Below, in pieces: positions 14,279 through 16,027 of a DNA stretch of 16,027 bases. Source of the DNA: an uncultured Erwinia sp. (GTDB taxonomy: Bacteria; Pseudomonadota; Gammaproteobacteria; Enterobacterales; Enterobacteriaceae); the NCBI GenBank assembly GCA_946221915.1, contig CAMIKG010000088.1:1-16027 (forward strand), written 5' to 3'. The notes under the pieces are model-generated. The model did no database searches, was not told the DNA's origin, and worked only from the letters and a program-made list of their open reading frames with translations. Position 1 is the stretch's first letter; each line of letters starts with the position of its first letter. The position numbers and the translations under genes were made by a program.

Positions 14279-15625
14279 GTGGCTGACATTAAGGTGCATG
14301 CTTTGACAACTCTGAAACGCAGACGTCTGAAAACGCTGGTGGGCGCGGCAAATGTGATTTCCGCCGCCAACGATACCCGTCCCGGCGAAGGAATTCGCCG
14401 CGCCATCGCGCTGGCGAAAATTGCTGAGCGGGAGAAAATCACCGCGCTGTTCACCGCTGACTTACTGCAGGCCGACCCGGCCGGACTGGCGGGCACCACT
14501 GGCAGTCAGGACCCGATTATCGCCCTGACCGCACTCAGCCAGGCCACCTCGCAGATTGGCCTGATCGCTACCGTCAGCACCAGCTGGCTGCACCCTTATC
14601 TCCTCGCACGGCAGATTGCCACACTGGATCACCTCAGCGGCGGACGCGCAGGCTGGAACGCGGTAACCTCCTCCGTGGGCGAAGAGAACTTTGGCGACAG
14701 CCCGCTGCCGTCTCCGCACGAGCGCTATGCGCGCGCCACCGAATTTATTGAAGTGATCAACGCGCTGTTCGATGCCAATGAACGCGAAGCGGTGCAGCGC
14801 AACGCCAGCGGCGCGATTCGTATCGACCCAAAACGACTGCACGCCATTAACTATCGCGGCGACCACTTCCAGGTCGCCGGACCACTCAATGTGCCGCCAC
14901 CGCCGCAGCACCGTCCGGTACAGTTCCAGGCCGGACAGTCCGACGCCGGGGTGACGCTGGGCGCGCGTTATGCCGAAGTGATCTACACCTCGCAGCCGAC
15001 GCTGGAGGCGGCGAAAACGTTTGTTGCTGAAGTCCAGCGCCGTGCAGGCACCTTTGGCCGCGTCGACAATCCGCCGCTGATCATGAACTCCTTCCACGCC
15101 ATTATTGGCGACAGCGACGCCGACGTGGCGCGCCGTCTGCGGGAAAAATATGAGCGTATCGATTACCAGCAGGGCCGCCTGCGGGTGGCAGATATGCTCG
15201 GCGGTGAACTGGATCTGCGTGATTTGCCACTCGATAAACCGCTGCCGGAAAGCCTGATCCCGCAGGTGGCGCAGGTCAACCGCCGCCAGGGACGGGCGGA
15301 AATCTTCCGCGCCTACGCCCTGCAGGGGCTGACGTTGCGTGAACTGATTATCAAAGCGGAAGAGACCGGCCACTGGTTTGTCGCGGGCGTACCGGAACAG
15401 CTGGCGGATGCTATCGAAGAGCGCTACCGCGCCGGGGTGCTGGATGTTATTTCACTGCATGGACTGGGACAGCCGGAGCAGCAGGACCTGTTACTCAACG
15501 GCTTACTGCCGGAACTGCGTAAACGACAGCTGCTGGACGACGATTATGTCGGTGACGACTTCCGCAGCAACCTGCAACTGGCGCCGCTGCACAGCGCGTC
15601 TTTTGAGCGGAAAAAGGCGGGGTAA
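14279..15625 (+). CDS. LLM-class flavin-dependent monooxygenase, NtaA/SnaA/DszA family
   Basis: A 448-residue (longest form) FMNH2-dependent monooxygenase of the bacterial-luciferase-like TIM-barrel family, in the branch acting on nitrilotriacetate, EDTA, pristinamycin and sulfone substrates. Motifs are IGLIATVSTSWLHPYLLARQIATLDHLSGGRAGWN (positions 93-127, quoted as the family core), ENFGD followed by HERYARATEFIEV (148-160), and FQAGQSDAGVTLGARYAEVIYT. The N-terminus is unusual: the family's G-x-H...AAWR stretch is absent, and the first ~20 residues are rich in Arg/Lys. GTG 14279 has no ribosome site, GTG 14294 is possible, and TTG 14303 has AAGG eight nt upstream, giving a protein eight residues shorter. 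It may oxidise the compound handled by the neighbouring importer and hydantoinase. The flavin reductase it needs is not in the window. Confidence 0.85.
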   Translation: MADIKVHALTTLKRRRLKTLVGAANVISAANDTRPGEGIRRAIALAKIAEREKITALFTADLLQADPAGLAGTTGSQDPIIALTALSQATSQIGLIATVSTSWLHPYLLARQIATLDHLSGGRAGWNAVTSSVGEENFGDSPLPSPHERYARATEFIEVINALFDANEREAVQRNASGAIRIDPKRLHAINYRGDHFQVAGPLNVPPPPQHRPVQFQAGQSDAGVTLGARYAEVIYTSQPTLEAAKTFVAEVQRRAGTFGRVDNPPLIMNSFHAIIGDSDADVARRLREKYERIDYQQGRLRVADMLGGELDLRDLPLDKPLPESLIPQVAQVNRRQGRAEIFRAYALQGLTLRELIIKAEETGHWFVAGVPEQLADAIEERYRAGVLDVISLHGLGQPEQQDLLLNGLLPELRKRQLLDDDYVGDDFRSNLQLAPLHSASFERKKAG

Positions 15626-15693
15626 ACATCATCGGGGCGGCAGTCCAGAGAAATTAATAATGCCAGTGCACAGGACATGCTCTAAAGGATAAA

Positions 15694-15717
15694 AGACAGA
15701 AGACAGAAGACAGAAGA
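15694..15717. repeat. 7-bp tandem repeat (AGACAGA, 3.4 copies)
   Basis: Three exact copies of AGACAGA plus AGA lie just before the monooxygenase remnant. This looks like slippage-prone simple sequence and has no visible function. Confidence 0.85.
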
Positions 15718-15793
15718 TGTTAGCTGACGCCAAAGCAGAGCGCGTCATTTGAACAGAAAAGGGCGTACTAGTGGCAGTCGATCACAGCTAACA
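15718..15793. repeat. Inverted repeat TGTTAGCTG...CAGCTAACA around the gene remnant
   Basis: TGTTAGCTG (15718-15726) recurs inverted as CAGCTAACA (15785-15793), 9 bp perfect with a 58-bp interval that contains nearly all of the monooxygenase remnant. It could mark ends of an inserted fragment or be chance. Confidence 0.4.
15724..15771 (+). pseudogene. Remnant of the 3' end of a second LLM monooxygenase gene
   Basis: In one frame these 15 codons read LTPKQSASFEQKRAY followed by TAG. The intact monooxygenase ends LAPLHSASFERKKAG followed by TAA (15578-15625). The two 48-nt stretches align without gaps at 35 of 48 bases by my count, nine of 15 residues are identical, and both end at a stop. A stop (TAG, 15721-15723) lies directly upstream, so nothing longer is coded. 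Most of the differences fall at third positions or give similar residues, which suggests descent from a diverged paralogue mostly lost by deletion rather than a recent copy. Confidence 0.6.
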
Positions 15794-15814
15794 GACGACT
15801 CCAAAAATCGGAAG

Positions 15815-15922
15815 CCCAGGGAGCACGGGCAGAAGAGGAAAGCGTCCCGCGCCAGGGACGGCGCGGGCCGAGCGGCCATGGATGGCGAACAGCGACTTTC
15901 CGATCTGCCCGTGCTCCCTGGG
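15815..15922. repeat. 108-bp palindromic element with nested hairpins
   Basis: A perfect 19-bp inverted repeat forms the ends: CCCAGGGAGCACGGGCAGA (15815-15833) and its complement (15904-15922). An inner GGAAAG/CTTTCC pair (15837-15842, 15896-15901) extends the stem. Inside, CCCGCGCC/GGCGCGGG (15846-15853, 15860-15867) closes a 6-nt loop AGGGAC, and GCC-ATGGAT-GGC (15875-15886) forms a second hexaloop hairpin. It resembles a non-coding mobile or BIME-like element with terminal inverted repeats. I saw no clear target-site duplication. Confidence 0.65.
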
Positions 15923-16027
15923 CAGGCACAAGGCTCACAGGCCACGTCCAACATCTGACAACGCTGCTAACACAGGCACAAGGCTCACAGGCCACGTCCA
16001 ACATCTGACAACGCTGCTAACACAGGC
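15923..16027. repeat. 50-bp exact tandem repeat, cut by the window edge
   Basis: The block starting CAGGCACAAGGCTCACAGG at 15923 repeats exactly at 15973, and the final bases to 16027 begin a third copy, so 105 bp cover 2.1 units without a mismatch. Each unit carries CACAGGC-like words twice. No variable spacer exists, so it is not a CRISPR array. The period is not a multiple of three, so it is not a protein repeat. The array may continue beyond the window. Confidence 0.9.

Larger units (their letters stand above)
15626..16027. other. Gene-free, repeat-rich stretch
   Basis: These 402 bp hold no supported intact gene. Contents are the 7-bp repeat, the monooxygenase remnant, the palindromic element and the start of the 50-bp tandem array, each listed separately. 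Open frames here on both strands run through palindromes or repeats, lack ribosome binding sites and resemble nothing known. No terminator for the hyu operon is obvious. Confidence 0.7.

Noticed and set aside
15749..16004. Small genes in the right-end repeat region on either strand
   Set aside because: The frames run through palindromes and the tandem repeat, have no ribosome site and show no recognisable protein pattern.
15923..16027. CRISPR array
   Set aside because: The 50-bp units are directly adjacent and identical from end to end; no variable spacers and no cas genes.

Overview
The window looks like the chromosome of a high-GC member of the Enterobacterales (Erwiniaceae or Enterobacteriaceae, in the Pantoea/Erwinia/Klebsiella range). 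The basis is the gene types, the Enterobacterales-style ribosome binding sites, FNR-type boxes, and a fumarate reductase whose domain plan matches the Klebsiella pneumoniae soluble enzyme. The species cannot be fixed by reading alone. There is no tRNA, rRNA, transposase or CRISPR array.

Left part (1-5739): a cytoplasmic fumarate-reduction module. A three-domain flavoprotein (Old Yellow Enzyme-like, FMN_bind and FAD_binding_2 domains) carries every fumarate-reductase active-site residue I could align, plus an FMN-attachment threonine. It is followed by apbE, whose product would attach that FMN. An intrinsic terminator lies between the two genes. A strong two-way terminator and a C/G-rich double-hairpin element separate apbE from a convergent CitT/TtdT-type dicarboxylate transporter. 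Together the three genes can import fumarate (or a C4 precursor), reduce it with NADH and export succinate.

Middle (5740-6256): a 517-bp divergent intergenic region. It holds a perfect FNR consensus box, several inverted repeats suited to operators, and a palindrome just before the hyuA start. No regulator gene is present.

Right part (6257-15625): a tightly packed operon-like run of ATP-dependent hydantoinase/oxoprolinase subunits A and B, a PotDABC-type ABC importer (binding protein, ATPase, two permeases; four of the five junctions from hyuA to the last permease overlap) and, 95 bp on, an NtaA/SnaA/DszA-type flavin-dependent monooxygenase. The layout suggests uptake, ring opening and oxidation of a small nitrogen compound, perhaps a lactam, hydantoin or imide, but the substrate is unknown.

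Right end (15626-16027): about 400 bp without an intact gene but full of structure. It has a three-copy 7-bp repeat, a 15-codon remnant of a second monooxygenase C-terminus ending at its own stop, a 108-bp palindromic element containing two CANGGANG hexaloop hairpins, and a 50-bp exact tandem repeat running off the edge.
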